In this document: positions 52,655 through 60,711 of the stretch, piece after piece | Numbering within the stretch: position 1 is the first letter of the stretch | Layout: every line of letters starts with the position of its first letter | Source: an uncultured Sphingomonas sp. | GTDB lineage: Bacteria; Pseudomonadota; Alphaproteobacteria; Sphingomonadales; Sphingomonadaceae | Length of the DNA: 64,000 nt | Direction of reading: 5' to 3' | Assembly (NCBI RefSeq): GCF_913777625.1 | Contig: NZ_CAJYTI010000006.1 | Coordinates: forward strand, 61,160 to 125,159 | The notes under the pieces: model-generated | The model's input: the letters and a program-made list of their open reading frames with translations, nothing else | Databases searched by the model: none | What the model was told of the DNA's origin: nothing | Program-made: the position numbers and the translations under genes

Positions 52655-54943
52655 CTAGCGACCGAGGTTCTTGAAGGCGAGGGTAAGCAGATACGAGTTG
52701 CCGCGCTGCGCATCGCCGGTAGTGGCATAGTCGCGGCGCCAAGTGGCGCCGATGCGCAGGCAGTCATCCTCGTAGAACAGGCCGATCCGGTGGCGGATCG
52801 GCTGGAAGCCATTGGCGAGCGAGGTCGGATCCTCTCGCTTGTCGGTCAGGTCGATCAGGGTCGAGCCCGACAGCGACCAGAAGCGCGCGAACTGCACGCG
52901 GGCACCGAGGCGCAGTTCCTCGCGGTCCTGCAGATCCTCCAGCGCCGGATCGACGTTGCGGTTGAGCCGCAGATAGCCGACCTGGATATAGCTGGCGCGC
53001 GATCCCAGCGTCATGTCGATTTCGTTGCGGCGCACCGCCAGCCCGTCCTTGTCGAGCCGGTAGCGGTGGGTGAAACTCAGGAAATCGTGGAAGCGGATCA
53101 CCGTGCGGCCGACGATATCGGACATGCGATCGGTAAGGCCGGTGCCGTCCGGCAGCAGAGTCGGGCGGTTGGTCAGGCGGTAGCTCTGGCCGATATTGGA
53201 CTCGATGCTGAAGCCCGGCAGATAGAGCGCATAGTCGACACCGTAGGTGAAGCGCGTCGAATCCTCGAACCGGTCATAGCCGGGGAAGCGATTGAGCGCG
53301 AAGAGGTTCGAATCCTCCAGGTCGACCGCGCGGGCGTCCTCGTTGGGCACGTCCATGTTGGCGAGGTGCGGCGATGCCACCACCTGCACCCGCGGCGTGA
53401 TCCGCTGCGTCCCGCCGAGAAAGTCGCCGACAAACGCCCATTTCACGTCGACTGCCGCCGCTGCGATGCCGCGGAAGCGGAAGCCTTCGAGGCCGCGATA
53501 ATTGACCACGGTCGTCGCCGACGTGTCGGTCGTGTTGTACACGTCGCCGCGGGTATAGGCGGTGAAGGTCACTTCCTGGCCCCAGTCGGTCAGGCGGCGT
53601 AGGCTCCACTGGGCGCTGGTGAACGCGCGCTGGGTGTCCTGCCCGCCGGTGCGGGTGAGGGCGAGGGTGTTCACCTCGAGGTCGAACTTGCCGCCGAGCA
53701 GCCCGTCGTCGAGGCGGCGGCGATAGTCGAGCTCGGGGAGGGCGATCGGCTGCAGGCCCTGGCGATCGCCCGCCCGCAGCGTCTGCACCGCCCAGGCATT
53801 GATCACGAAATAGCTGTCCGGGTCGATGCGCTGGATCGAGAGATTGTTGCGCAGCCGGTCGTCGCGCGAAATGTCGTAGCGGCGCAGGAAGGTGCGGTCG
53901 CTGGCGATGCGGAAGGACGCGCTGACGCTCCAATTGGGATCGAGCTGGTAGCGGCCGACCAGGTCGATATAGCCGCGGAAATCGTTCTGCAGGCTCGCCG
54001 GCGTCGGTGCGACGGAGAGGTCGTCGGCGCGGCGGCTATAGGTGCCATAGGCCTGGAGGCGGAACGAGCCGAGGCTGTTGAGCTCGCGATAATCGGCCTG
54101 GAGCATCGGCAACGCGTTGGAGAAGACGCGCGGCGTGACGGTCAGGTCGCGATTGGGGGCGAAGCTGAAGAAATAGGGGACGGAGAGCTGGAAGCCGTTG
54201 GTGCGGCTGTAGCGCGCGTCGGGCGTGAGGAAGCCGGAGTCGCTCTGGCCGCCCGCCGGGTGCGAAAAGGCCGGCAGGGGCACGGTTGCGAAGCCGAACA
54301 CCGAAATGCGGGCGCCCTTGTAGCGCAGCCGGTGCTTGGCCGGATCGTAGACGACCCGGTCCGCCGTGATCTTCCACGACGGCTCCTTGGGGCAGCCCGA
54401 GCTGTCGGTGACGCTGCACGGCGTATAGGCGGCATTCTCGACGGTGATCACGCCGCCGTCGTTGCGCGACCCGCGCTGCGCGGCGATGCGGCCACCGGCC
54501 TCGAGCACGACGAGCATGTTGTCGACCACGCCGTCCTTCAGCGTGTCGGTCAGCTCGATGCTGTCGCCATAGGCGGCGTCGCCCTGCGGATTGGCGATGA
54601 CGATGTTGCCGGTCGCCATCACCTTGCCGGTGCGACGATCCCAGGTGACCTTGTCGGCGCGCAGACGGTTGCTCTCGCGGTACATGCGGACGTCCCCGGT
54701 CGCCGTCACGACGTCGCTGGTCTGGTCATAGTCGAGCTGGTCGGCGCTGAACTGGACCTGATTGGGATCGGTGGGCAGCGCCGTCGGCGAGGGCGGCGCC
54801 GGCTCGACGGAGCGATCCTGCAGGTTGGGGGCCGGCATCTCGTCCCCCGACAGCGGACGCGATTCGGGCACTTGCTGGGCACGCGCCTGCGCCGCCAGGC
54901 ACAGACCGAGCGCGGCCGGGAAGAACATGGCCTTGCGCTTCAC
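52655..54943 (-). CDS. lptD: LPS-assembly outer membrane protein LptD
   Basis: 762 residues from GTG 54943 (VKRKAMFFPAALGLCLAAQARAQ, signal peptide) with GGGAG upstream. The N-terminal OstA/LptA-like jellyroll begins near QVQFSADQLDYDQTSDVVTATGDVRMYRE. The ~26-strand barrel occupies residues ~280-760. Cys pairs in TPCSVTDSSGCPKEP and YEDDCLRIG fit the disulfides that LptD needs. It forms, with LptE, the LPS export channel and implies a lipid A-like or lipooligosaccharide outer leaflet. It leads the surA-pdxA-rsmA cluster and is divergent from holC. Confidence 0.95.
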   Translation of the reverse strand: MKRKAMFFPAALGLCLAAQARAQQVPESRPLSGDEMPAPNLQDRSVEPAPPSPTALPTDPNQVQFSADQLDYDQTSDVVTATGDVRMYRESNRLRADKVTWDRRTGKVMATGNIVIANPQGDAAYGDSIELTDTLKDGVVDNMLVVLEAGGRIAAQRGSRNDGGVITVENAAYTPCSVTDSSGCPKEPSWKITADRVVYDPAKHRLRYKGARISVFGFATVPLPAFSHPAGGQSDSGFLTPDARYSRTNGFQLSVPYFFSFAPNRDLTVTPRVFSNALPMLQADYRELNSLGSFRLQAYGTYSRRADDLSVAPTPASLQNDFRGYIDLVGRYQLDPNWSVSASFRIASDRTFLRRYDISRDDRLRNNLSIQRIDPDSYFVINAWAVQTLRAGDRQGLQPIALPELDYRRRLDDGLLGGKFDLEVNTLALTRTGGQDTQRAFTSAQWSLRRLTDWGQEVTFTAYTRGDVYNTTDTSATTVVNYRGLEGFRFRGIAAAAVDVKWAFVGDFLGGTQRITPRVQVVASPHLANMDVPNEDARAVDLEDSNLFALNRFPGYDRFEDSTRFTYGVDYALYLPGFSIESNIGQSYRLTNRPTLLPDGTGLTDRMSDIVGRTVIRFHDFLSFTHRYRLDKDGLAVRRNEIDMTLGSRASYIQVGYLRLNRNVDPALEDLQDREELRLGARVQFARFWSLSGSTLIDLTDKREDPTSLANGFQPIRHRIGLFYEDDCLRIGATWRRDYATTGDAQRGNSYLLTLAFKNLGR

Positions 54944-55063
54944 GAAAACTCCCACCTTTATCGATACTCCCCGGCAGACGGGCTCATGCCCTATCGCAGC
55001 GATTGCGCATCCGCAACGGCGGGCGCGTTGGCCGAAACGCACATCCGGGCTAAGGGACCCCGC

Positions 55064-55504
55064 ATGCAGGTCGATTTCTATCACCTTACCGTCGCGCCGC
55101 TCGATCGCGTGCTGCCTTCCATCGCCGAAAAGGTGCTGGGCAGCGGCGGGCGGCTGCTGATCGTCGCCGGCGATTCCGCGGTGCGCGCGCGGATCGACCA
55201 GCTGCTGTGGAGCTACAGCGCCGCAAGCTTCCTGCCGCACGGCCAAGCCGGGGAAGCGTGGGATGCCGATCAGCCTGCGCTGATCGCCGAGGGGGTGAGC
55301 CCGGCAAACGGCGCCCGCAACGTCGCACTGGTCGACGGCCTGTGGCGTGACGAGGCGCTGGACTTCGAGCGCGCCTTCCACCTGTTCGACGAAGACAGCA
55401 TCGGGGCCGCGCGCGTGGCGTGGCGGGCGCTTGGCGAGCGCGAAGGCGTGGAGCGACGCTATTGGCGCCAGGACGAGAATGGTCGCTGGGCGCAAGTCGC
55501 CTGA
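55064..55504 (+). CDS. holC: DNA polymerase III chi subunit
   Basis: 146 residues from ATG 55064 (MQVDFYHLTVAPLDRVLPSIAEKVL). The pattern QVDFYHL...LGSGGRLLIVAGDSAVRARIDQLLWSYSAASFLPHG and VALVDGLWRDEALDFERAFHLFDEDSIGAARVAWRAL matches HolC. Chi binds SSB C-termini and links the clamp loader to single-stranded DNA. It is divergent from lptD and lies 74 bp before ndk on the same strand. Confidence 0.93.
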   Translation: MQVDFYHLTVAPLDRVLPSIAEKVLGSGGRLLIVAGDSAVRARIDQLLWSYSAASFLPHGQAGEAWDADQPALIAEGVSPANGARNVALVDGLWRDEALDFERAFHLFDEDSIGAARVAWRALGEREGVERRYWRQDENGRWAQVA

Positions 55505-55578
55505 GCTTGCATTGAAGACGGCGGGGGACTAGGGAGCCGCGACTTCCTTTCATCACCAACTACAGGAGCCGCACGGCC

Positions 55579-56001
55579 ATGGCCGCGACCCGGACCTTTT
55601 CGATCATCAAGCCCGATGCCACCCGCCGCAACCTGACCGGTGCGGTCACCAAGATGCTGGAAGAGGCCGGCCTGCGCGTCGTCGCTTCCAAGCGCCTCCA
55701 GCTCACCCGCGAGCAGGCCGAGGGCTTCTATGCGGTGCACAAGGAGCGTCCCTTCTTCAACGACCTCGTCGAGTTCATGATCTCGGGCCCGGTCGTGGTG
55801 CAGGTGCTCGAGGGCGAGAACGCCGTGCAGCGCAACCGTGACATCATGGGCGCCACCAACCCCGCGAACGCCGAGCCGGGCACGATCCGCAAGGAACTGG
55901 CCGAGTCGATCGAAGCCAATTCGGTCCATGGTTCGGACTCGGAAGAGAATGCCGCGATCGAGATCGCCTATTTCTTCCAGCCGGAAGAAATCGTCGGCTG
56001 A
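55579..56001 (+). CDS. ndk: Nucleoside-diphosphate kinase
   Basis: 140 residues. It transfers gamma-phosphate from ATP to NDPs through a phospho-His. The fold starts [20 protein letters not shown]. The active-site His is in [20 protein letters not shown], and [35 protein letters not shown] is the conserved nucleotide site. Length is exactly that of the hexameric bacterial type. A terminator hairpin follows. Confidence 0.98.
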   Translation: MAATRTFSIIKPDATRRNLTGAVTKMLEEAGLRVVASKRLQLTREQAEGFYAVHKERPFFNDLVEFMISGPVVVQVLEGENAVQRNRDIMGATNPANAEPGTIRKELAESIEANSVHGSDSEENAAIEIAYFFQPEEIVG

Positions 56002-56022
56002 ACGGCCGAGATTGACGGTAGG

Positions 56023-56060
56023 AAAAGGGTCGCGCTTCCGATGGGGAGTGCGGCCTTTTT
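56023..56060 (+). terminator. Intrinsic terminator of ndk
   Basis: AAAAGGGTCGCGCTTCC (56023-56039) pairs with GGGGAGTGCGGCCTTTTT (56043-56060) with G-U pairs and one bulge, followed by Ts. It lies 22 bp after the ndk stop. Confidence 0.75.
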
Positions 56061-56072
56061 GCATTTGCTCTA

Positions 56073-56182
56073 AGCCCCTCCTCCTTGGAGGAGGGGTTGG
56101 GGGTAGAGGGATGCCGGAACCTCTCTTGGTTTCGGTGCGACACTGCCCCACCCCAAACCCCTCCCCTGAAGGGGGAGGGGCT
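56073..56182. repeat. Inverted REP-like pair between ndk and the sensor kinase
   Basis: Left unit AGCCCCTCCTCCTTGGAGGA (56073-56092) then GGGGTTGGGG. The right unit on the other strand reads AGCCCCTCCCCCTTCAGGGG then AGGGGTTTGGGG. About 40 bp separate them. The flanks (GGGGTTGGGG type) relate this pair to the one inside the DUF3445 gene. Confidence 0.75.
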
Positions 56183-56192
56183 GAAGTAAAGC

Positions 56193-57575
56193 TCATCGCG
56201 GCAGCGTGATCGTCGCCGTCAGCCCGCCGCCGTCGCGATTGGCCAGTGCGATCGTGCCGCCCGCGTCGTTGACGATCGCCCGCGCCAGCGCCAGCCCCAG
56301 ACCGATCCCGCCGGTGTCGCGATTGCGCGATTCCTCCAGCCGGGTGAAAGGGTTGAACACCGCCTCCAGCTTGTCCGCCGGAATGCCGTGGCCGCGATCG
56401 CACACTTCGATCGTCACGCGCTGCGGTGCGGGGATCAGCCGAACCTCGGCGCCGCCGCCATATTTGACGGCATTCTCGATCAGATTGCGCACCGCGCGCC
56501 GCATCAAGGTCGGGCGCAGCCGCATCTTGAGCCGCGCCGGTTCCTCGAACTTCACGTCATGGTCGAGATCGCGGAAATCCTCGACCACCGCGTCCACCAG
56601 GGCACCCAGATCGACATCGGTATTGGGCTCGCTCGGCCGGCCCAGCCTGGCCAGTGACAGAATGTCGTCCAGGGTGCGGCTCATCTCGTCGATCGTGTCG
56701 GCCATGCGCATCCGGTCGTCGTCGTCCTCGACCGATTCGATGCGCACCCGCAGCGCCTGGAGCGGGGTCCGCAGGTCATGCCCGATCGCGCCGAGCATCC
56801 GGTCCTTTTCGTCGAGCATCGTCGTCACGCGGCGGCCAAGCGCGTTATATGCGGCGATCAGCGCACGCACGTCGCTCGGGCCGCGCTCGCGGATCGGCGC
56901 GGCATCGCTGCCGGGGCGGAAGGTGCGGGCGGCCTCGGTAAGGGTCCGCAGCGGTCGCGCGATCCGACCGCCGACCAGCAAGACCGGCACCAGCACCACG
57001 ACGTAGAGGATCAGCGTCTGCGCGACCAACTGCCAGATCAGGTCATTGTCGGTTCGCGGCCATGGCGTGGAGAGAGTCAGCCAGCCCTTGCCGGGCAATT
57101 CCACCGCGACGAGCATTTCCGCGCCCATGCGGCGAAGCCGTTCGGCACGGATGGGGTCGAGCCTCGGATCGAGCAGGCGTTTGGCGTCGACCGGGCGGAG
57201 CGCGGCCATGATGCCGCCGGCGCGCAGGCCCGCATCCGCAAGACCGCGCCGCAGATCGCGTTCGACATCGGTCCGTCGGAAGGACTCTTGCGCTGCAAAC
57301 GGATTGTCCGGGTGCAGCCGAACATGGGTTCGGGGATCGGAGAGAAACCGGTACTTGGCCGCCCCGGGTGCCAGCGGCATCTCGCGTTGAAGGGTGAGCA
57401 GGCGTTCGGCGGCATCGGCGAGGCGGGTGGTGGTCGGCACGATCACCAGCGCGAAGCGCGCCTTTTGACGTTCGTGCAGCAACAGCCCGAAATTGATCGC
57501 CTGCGCCACGAACAGCGCGGCTGCGACGAGCAGGGCGATCCGGGCGACGAGGCTCGTCGGCAGGAACCGTCTCAA
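56193..57575 (-). CDS. Sensor histidine kinase, EnvZ-like
   Basis: 460 residues from TTG 57575, overlapping the regulator stop (TTGA). Two membrane helices (VARIALLVAAALFVAQAINFGLLL and LILYVVVLVPVLLVGGRIARPL) flank a ~150-residue periplasmic domain. A HAMP segment follows, then the H-box AIGHDLRTPLQALR (phospho-His), N-box NLIENAVKYGGG, G1 VCDRGHGIP and G2 GGIGLGLALARAI. It matches the OmpR-class two-component partner encoded directly upstream. The signal is unknown. Confidence 0.94.
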   Translation of the reverse strand: MRRFLPTSLVARIALLVAAALFVAQAINFGLLLHERQKARFALVIVPTTTRLADAAERLLTLQREMPLAPGAAKYRFLSDPRTHVRLHPDNPFAAQESFRRTDVERDLRRGLADAGLRAGGIMAALRPVDAKRLLDPRLDPIRAERLRRMGAEMLVAVELPGKGWLTLSTPWPRTDNDLIWQLVAQTLILYVVVLVPVLLVGGRIARPLRTLTEAARTFRPGSDAAPIRERGPSDVRALIAAYNALGRRVTTMLDEKDRMLGAIGHDLRTPLQALRVRIESVEDDDDRMRMADTIDEMSRTLDDILSLARLGRPSEPNTDVDLGALVDAVVEDFRDLDHDVKFEEPARLKMRLRPTLMRRAVRNLIENAVKYGGGAEVRLIPAPQRVTIEVCDRGHGIPADKLEAVFNPFTRLEESRNRDTGGIGLGLALARAIVNDAGGTIALANRDGGGLTATITLPR

Positions 57576-58291
57576 AGCCGGGTAACCTCGGCGGCTAGGG
57601 TATAGCCGCCACCCCATACCGTCTTGATGATCGTCGGGTTCTTCGCGTCCGGCTCGATCTTCTTGCGCAGGCGGCTCACCTGATTGTCGATCGCGCGATC
57701 GAAGGCGGCGGCTTCGCGGCCCTGGGTAAGATCGAGAAGCTGGTCGCGCGTCAGTACCTGCCGGGGCCGGGTGACCAGCGCGTGCAGGAGATTATATTCG
57801 CCGGTGGACAGCGGCACCGACACGCCTTCGCGGTCCACCAGCGTGCGCTCGCCGGTTCGCAGCACCCAGCCGGCAAAGGCGAACGATCCGGTTTCGGGCG
57901 CATGCTGCTTGGCGCCGCCGGCCGACCAGCGGCGCAGCACCACCTTGATGCGGGCGGAGAGCTCGCGCGGGCTGAACGGCTTCACCACATAATCGTCCGC
58001 GCCCATCTCGAGCCCGACGATGCGGTCGGTCTCCTCGCTGCGCGCGGTAAGCAGGATCACCGGCGTCTCGCTGGTCTCGCGGATATGGCGGCACAGGCTC
58101 AACCCATCTTCGCCGGGCATCATGATGTCGAGCACGACAAGATCGATCGCATAGGCGTTCAACCGGGCGCGGGCACTTTCCGCGTCGCCGGCCTGGGTGA
58201 TGCGAAATCCTTGCTTGGTCAGATATTGGGCAAGCGGCTCGCGGATCGAGCGTTCGTCGTCGACCAGCAGCAAATGGGGAACCTCGGACAT
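57572..58291 (-). CDS. OmpR-family response regulator
   Basis: 239 residues from ATG 58291 (GTG 58297 possible). The receiver domain has LLLVDDERSIRE, the phospho-Asp in DLVVLDIMMPGEDGLSLC, the Thr in VILLTARSEE and the Lys in DYVVKPFSPREL. The winged-helix output domain spans LSTGEYNLLHALVTRPRQVLTRDQLLDLTQGREAAAFDRAIDNQVSRLRKKIE. The translational overlap with the kinase gene defines a two-gene operon. Confidence 0.95.
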   Translation of the reverse strand: MSEVPHLLLVDDERSIREPLAQYLTKQGFRITQAGDAESARARLNAYAIDLVVLDIMMPGEDGLSLCRHIRETSETPVILLTARSEETDRIVGLEMGADDYVVKPFSPRELSARIKVVLRRWSAGGAKQHAPETGSFAFAGWVLRTGERTLVDREGVSVPLSTGEYNLLHALVTRPRQVLTRDQLLDLTQGREAAAFDRAIDNQVSRLRKKIEPDAKNPTIIKTVWGGGYTLAAEVTRL

Positions 58292-58453
58292 GGTCACCAG
58301 CGTAGCGCCTTTGTGGGCGGAGAAAAGAGCCGGGCGGGAGGGAGGAGATCCGCGGCCTTCGCGACGAGAAGCGACAGGGGGTGCGCTTCCACTACCGACG
58401 GGGACGGCAGCGACGAGGGCAACGACGCTCCCGCCCGGCTTCTCCGGCTGGCG

Positions 58454-58978
58454 TCAGTTGCCGTCGGCCGGAGGAGGGGGAGGCGGTGGCATGTCGCCGG
58501 GCGGGGGCGGCGGGGGGGCGTCCTTGCCGCCATGGCCGCGCCAGCCGCCCGGACCGCCGCGGCGCATCGCCATCATCCGCTTGGCGGCGGCGTCGCGCTC
58601 GGCGGCGTCGATCCTGCCGTCGTGATTGGTGTCGATCCTGTCGAACATGCGGGTGGCGCGGGCCTGCTCGTCGGCGAGCGTCAAGTCCTTGGGGGCGCGC
58701 ATACCGCCACCCATGCGGGCGCGCATCCTGGCGTCGAACGCCGCGCGCTCCTCCGGCGTCACCTTGCCGTCATGGTTGGCGTCCATCTCGTTGAAACGGG
58801 TCTGCACGCTGGCGAGCATTTCCTCGCGCGTGACGATGCCGTCCTTGTTGCTGTCGGCCATGGCGAGCGGATCGGGGCGGGGGCCGCGCGGGCCATCCTG
58901 CGGGCCTTGCTGCCCGGCATAGGCCGCGCCGGCAAGCAGCGACGCCCCGAGTGCGGCAAGGGTGAGACGTTTCAGCAT
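58454..58978 (-). CDS. Secreted EF-hand protein with proline-rich tail
   Basis: 174 residues. Signal peptide MLKRLTLAALGASLLAGAAYA. Three EF-hand loops are visible: DSNKDGIVTREE, DANHDGKVTPEE and DTNHDGRIDAAE, all with the Dx[DN]xDG pattern. The C-terminus is Gly/Pro-rich (GGPGGWRGHGGKDAPPPPPPGDMPPPPPPP). It is likely a periplasmic Ca2+-binding protein; its target is unknown. It lies 160 bp upstream of the two-component regulator on the same strand. Confidence 0.9.
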   Translation of the reverse strand: MLKRLTLAALGASLLAGAAYAGQQGPQDGPRGPRPDPLAMADSNKDGIVTREEMLASVQTRFNEMDANHDGKVTPEERAAFDARMRARMGGGMRAPKDLTLADEQARATRMFDRIDTNHDGRIDAAERDAAAKRMMAMRRGGPGGWRGHGGKDAPPPPPPGDMPPPPPPPADGN

Positions 58979-59127
58979 CCTGAACTCCTGCGAAGGGAAG
59001 GTGCGTACCGGGAGCGGGGGCGACCCCCGGTACAGCCCCGGTTTCCCATCGCCGTGTCGCAGCGCTTTGTCACACGGAGGGGCAAAGTGTCGCAATTTGT
59101 CGTCGGCGGCGCGTCGATGGGCGACGC

Positions 59128-60342
59128 CTATTCCGCAGCCGCGGGAGCGACGCGCGGCACGACCTTCCACTCGATCAGCAGCAGTGCACTCAGGGCCAGG
59201 ACGGAGGCGACCGCGAAATTGCCGCCGCGAAAGCCGTGCTCGGTCCCGAATGCCAATGCCTGGCTGAGCAGTAGCGGCCCGAGGATCAGCGCCACGCTGC
59301 TCAGCGCCGCCATGCCACCCTGCAGCGCCCCTTGGCGCGACGGATCGGTCAAGCGCGAAAGCAGCGCATTGATCGAAGGAAAGGCAAGGCCCTGGAATGC
59401 CGCGAACGGGATGATGGCGAACACCATCCAGGTCTCGCGGACGAAGCAATAGGCCAGGAAGGCGAGCCCGGCCGCCAGCATCCCGAGCACCACGGTGCGT
59501 TCCTCGCCCCACGCGGCGATCGCGCGGCCAGTGACGAAGCTCTGCACCAGCGCCATGCAGACGCCCGACGCCGCCAGCGACCAGCCGATCATCCGCTCGT
59601 CCCAGCCCAACGCGATCTGGCCGAAAAACGCCCAGGTGGCAGGGTAAACCATGTGCGCCAGCTGCCAGAGGAAGGCAGCGAGGAGCAGCGGCTTGGCATT
59701 GCCCGCCTCAAACAGCGGGCGGAAGGCCGCAAAGACATGGGCGTCGCGCAGCCGGAACGGGCGGCGGCGCTCCGGCGCCATGGTTTCGGGGAGCAGCGCC
59801 AGGATCCACACGGCATTGATCCCGGCCAGCGCGGCTGCGGCGATGAACGGCGCGCGCGGTCCCAGGCTGGCGAGCAGGCCGCCGATCGCCGGGCCGAGGA
59901 TGAAACCGATGCCGAACGCCGCTCCCATCAGGCCGAAGGTCGCGCCGCGCTTTTCGGGTGGCGTGACGTCCGCCAGCACCGCGTTGGCGGGGCCATAGAC
60001 CGCGCCCGCAATCCCGGCGACGACCCGGCCGACGAACAGCCAGCCGATCGTCGGCGCCGCAGCCATCAGCAGGTAATCGATCGCGAAGGCCGCCATCGAC
60101 AAGAGCAGCACCGGTCGCCGCCCGACACTGTCACCCAGCGAACCGAGGATCGGGCCGGCGACAAACTGGGCGATGGCGAAGGCCGCCAGCATCCAGCCGC
60201 CGATGCGCGCCGCATCATCGATGCCGGTGTGCGACAGCGTCAGGATCAGCCGCGGCAGCACCGGCAGGATGACGCCGAAACCGATCGAATCGATCAGGAC
60301 GGCAGCGAGCACGATCGGGACGGCACGATGATGAAACGGCAT
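59128..60342 (-). CDS. MFS transporter, tetracycline-resistance (Tet) type
   Basis: 404 residues from ATG 60342 with GGAGGGG upstream; longer frames upstream are not credible. Twelve helices. The N-terminal half shows DSIGFGVILPVLPRLI (Tet(A)-like motif with Asp) and GPILGSLGDSVGRRPVLLLSM (MFS motif A). Motif C is in GAAFGIGFILGPAIGGLLA. This is the TCR/Tet subgroup of drug:H+ antiporters, commonly chromosomal and of broad or unknown substrate; resistance to tetracycline is not implied. Confidence 0.9.
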   Translation of the reverse strand: MPFHHRAVPIVLAAVLIDSIGFGVILPVLPRLILTLSHTGIDDAARIGGWMLAAFAIAQFVAGPILGSLGDSVGRRPVLLLSMAAFAIDYLLMAAAPTIGWLFVGRVVAGIAGAVYGPANAVLADVTPPEKRGATFGLMGAAFGIGFILGPAIGGLLASLGPRAPFIAAAALAGINAVWILALLPETMAPERRRPFRLRDAHVFAAFRPLFEAGNAKPLLLAAFLWQLAHMVYPATWAFFGQIALGWDERMIGWSLAASGVCMALVQSFVTGRAIAAWGEERTVVLGMLAAGLAFLAYCFVRETWMVFAIIPFAAFQGLAFPSINALLSRLTDPSRQGALQGGMAALSSVALILGPLLLSQALAFGTEHGFRGGNFAVASVLALSALLLIEWKVVPRVAPAAAE

Positions 60343-60711
60343 GGCGGCTCCCCTCCGCAAGTTGCCCGACTGTAGAACAGGCGTGCCCGGGGCGCCAAGC
60401 GCGTTCGCCACAGGCCGGGCGCGGCGACCGCGATAGATCCGCTCCGGAGCCTCCGGGCGTTGCCGGAGGCGAGGGCAGGGGTAGAAGCGGCTAGGAGGTG
60501 CTGTACAGGTCCGTTTTGCACCGCGGCTGCGGGCCGCCACACATCGATGCGCCGATCCGGTTCGGCAACACTGTGCCTTCTGCGCAACGTTTTTATTCAA
60601 GTCGCATTTTGCAACTTTAGTTTTGCTTGACGCCGCTGACATGAAGGCGTGTATTCGAGCTTCGGGTATGGAGCATCAAACAACGCTCCAACCTCGGTGG
60701 AGAGGATATTT
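60343..60711. other. Intergenic region before the TonB receptor gene
   Basis: About 370 bp between divergent genes. It contains a small inverted repeat GCCTCCGG (60449-60456)/CCGGAGGC (60463-60470), an AT-rich stretch near 60590-60625, a promoter candidate (60627-60655) and a 6-bp leader stem TGGAGC/GCTCCA (60669-60690). I see no ORF with support. Confidence 0.5.
60627..60655 (+). promoter_or_regulatory. Candidate promoter of the TonB-receptor gene
   Basis: TTGACG (60627-60632), 17 bp, TGTATT (60650-60655). The spacing is ideal and it lies 57 bp before the start codon in a long divergent gap. The leader is about 50 nt and carries a 6-bp stem-loop. Confidence 0.5.

Noticed and set aside
54260..55063. 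Long plus-strand frame upstream of holC
   Set aside because: It is antisense to lptD. HolC homology begins at ATG 55064.
59128..60342. Tetracycline resistance determinant
   Set aside because: Only the Tet/TCR subgroup of MFS exporters is supported. No TetR-type regulator lies next to it, and chromosomal homologs of this kind often have other substrates.
60343..60642. Extended N-terminus (about 100 residues) of the MFS transporter
   Set aside because: It is Arg/Cys-rich, crosses the divergent promoter region and precedes a well-placed GGAGGGG-ATG start.
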